From: an uncultured Clostridia bacterium
GTDB lineage: Bacteria > Bacillota > Clostridia > Peptostreptococcales > Anaerovoracaceae
Assembly: GCA_938046095.1 (NCBI GenBank)
Contig: CALIXS010000017.1
Span: 1 to 24,399 of the forward strand
DNA: 24,399 bases
Direction of reading: 5' to 3'
The stretch's first letter is position 1. Every line of letters starts with the position of its first letter. Shown here in pieces: positions 24,111 through 24,399 of this stretch. The notes under the pieces are model-generated. The model did not search any database, was not told the DNA's origin, and was given only the letters and a program-made list of their open reading frames with translations. The translations under genes and the position numbers were made by a program.

Positions 24111-24152
24111 AAGAAAAAAACAGTCTCCCGAGCGCGAAGCATCGGAAAACTG
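24111..24152 (-). terminator. Intrinsic terminator of the tRNA array
   Basis: On the minus strand, an 11-bp stem including two G-U pairs (24142-24152 with 24121-24131) encloses a 10-nt loop. TTTTTTTCTT (24111-24120) follows directly. It begins 4 nt after the CCA end of tRNA-Phe and separates the array from tdk. Confidence 0.9.
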
Positions 24153-24155
24153 CTG

Positions 24156-24231
24156 TGGTGCTCAGACTCGGAATTGAACCAAGGACACGGGGATTTTCAG
24201 TCCCCTGCTCTACCTACTGAGCTATCTGAGC
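24156..24231 (-). tRNA. tRNA-Phe (anticodon GAA)
   Basis: A complete 76-nt cloverleaf with encoded CCA. Acceptor arm GCTCAGA/TCTGAGC, D stem GCTC/GAGC, anticodon stem GGGGA/TCCCC with loop CTGAAAA, and T stem CTTGG/CCGAG with loop TTCAATT all pair. GAA reads the Phe codons. It is the last tRNA of the array. Confidence 0.97.
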
Positions 24232-24256
24232 ACATGAACAAAGTGATATGAAATTG

Positions 24257-24333
24257 TGGTGGGCCACCAGGGACTTGAACCCGGGACCTGCCGGTTATGA
24301 GCCGGACGCTCTGACCAACTGAGCTAGTGGCCC
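24257..24333 (-). tRNA. tRNA-Met (anticodon CAT), elongator type
   Basis: A complete 77-nt cloverleaf with encoded CCA. Acceptor arm GGGCCAC/GTGGCCC, loop CTCATAA, T stem CCGGG/CCCTG. G1 pairs with C72, and the three G-C pairs typical of the initiator anticodon stem are absent, so it is not the initiator. The top anticodon-stem position (27-43) is an unpaired T-C. A CAT anticodon could also be lysidine-modified tRNA-Ile2, but the CCGG-CTCATAA-CCGG arm resembles clostridial elongator Met. Confidence 0.88.
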
Positions 24334-24345
24334 ACGTCTTAATGA

Positions 24346-24399
24346 TGGTCGGGGTGGCAGGATTTGAACCCGCGGCCCACTGGTCCCAAACCAGTTGCG
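24346..24399 (-). tRNA. tRNA-Pro (anticodon TGG), partial
   Basis: The 3' 54 nt of a tRNA cut by the right edge. The anticodon arm ACTGG-TTTGGGA-CCAGT gives anticodon TGG (Pro). The T arm has loop TTCAAAT, followed by acceptor strand CACCCCG, discriminator A and encoded CCA. The 5' part lies outside the window. Confidence 0.93.

Noticed and set aside
1..24399. Mobile elements, CRISPR arrays, toxin-antitoxin or phage genes
   Set aside because: No transposase, integrase, repeat-spacer array or defence-type gene was seen; all well-supported genes are core functions.

Overview
The window looks like a core-genome segment of a strictly anaerobic Bacillota (Clostridia-type) chromosome. The reasons are a HydB/NuoF-type flavoprotein complex with many iron-sulfur motifs, a PASTA-domain Ser/Thr kinase in the order def-fmt-rsmB-prpC-prkC-rsgA-rpe known from Gram-positives, strong AGGAGG ribosome binding sites, tRNAs with encoded CCA, and SigA-like promoters with 16-17 bp spacers. 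I cannot place it to genus from sequence alone. I see no insertion sequence, prophage or CRISPR array.

Layout, left to right. (1) 1-4008, minus strand: a three-gene redox operon with its own promoter. It encodes a NuoE-like subunit, a HydB/NuoF-like subunit, and a GltD/NfnB-like oxidoreductase fused to a NuoG-type [2Fe-2S] domain and cut by the left edge. This set resembles the Stn-type electron-bifurcating transhydrogenases. (2) 4080-8273, minus strand: comEC, holA and an EamA-family permease in one tight operon. (3) 8224-8358: a compact divergent promoter region with TTACCAT repeats lying on both -10 boxes. (4) 8282-11316, plus strand: a large bifunctional class A penicillin-binding protein. 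(5) 11317-11591: a convergent intergenic stretch with a strong hairpin and possibly a structured RNA.

(6) 11592-23108, minus strand: an apparent eleven-gene housekeeping operon read as queH, asnA, priA, def, fmt, a membrane zinc metallopeptidase, rsmB, prpC, prkC, rsgA, rpe. Most junctions overlap or are under 20 bp. rlmN, which sits between rsmB and prpC in Bacillus subtilis, is missing here. (7) 23109-23431: a poorly explained intergenic stretch ending in the tdk terminator. (8) 23432-24078: thymidine kinase with its own promoter. (9) 24111-24399: a minus-strand tRNA array, Pro(TGG, cut by the right edge)-Met(CAT)-Phe(GAA), closed by a clear intrinsic terminator.

The large operon joins tRNA modification (QueH), asparagine synthesis, replication restart (PriA), N-terminal formyl-methionine metabolism (Fmt, Def), ribosome maturation (RsmB, RsgA) and envelope-sensing phosphorylation (PrpC/PrkC). 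PrkC and the convergently encoded penicillin-binding protein both end in an Asn/Gly/Pro/Thr-rich extracellular tail. Three starts were reset from the longest open frame: prkC to 15137, priA to 21355, and prpC (probably) to a GTG at 15871. The most unusual items are the Stn-like complex, the candidate structured RNA at 11329-11490 and the unexplained segment near 23109-23367.
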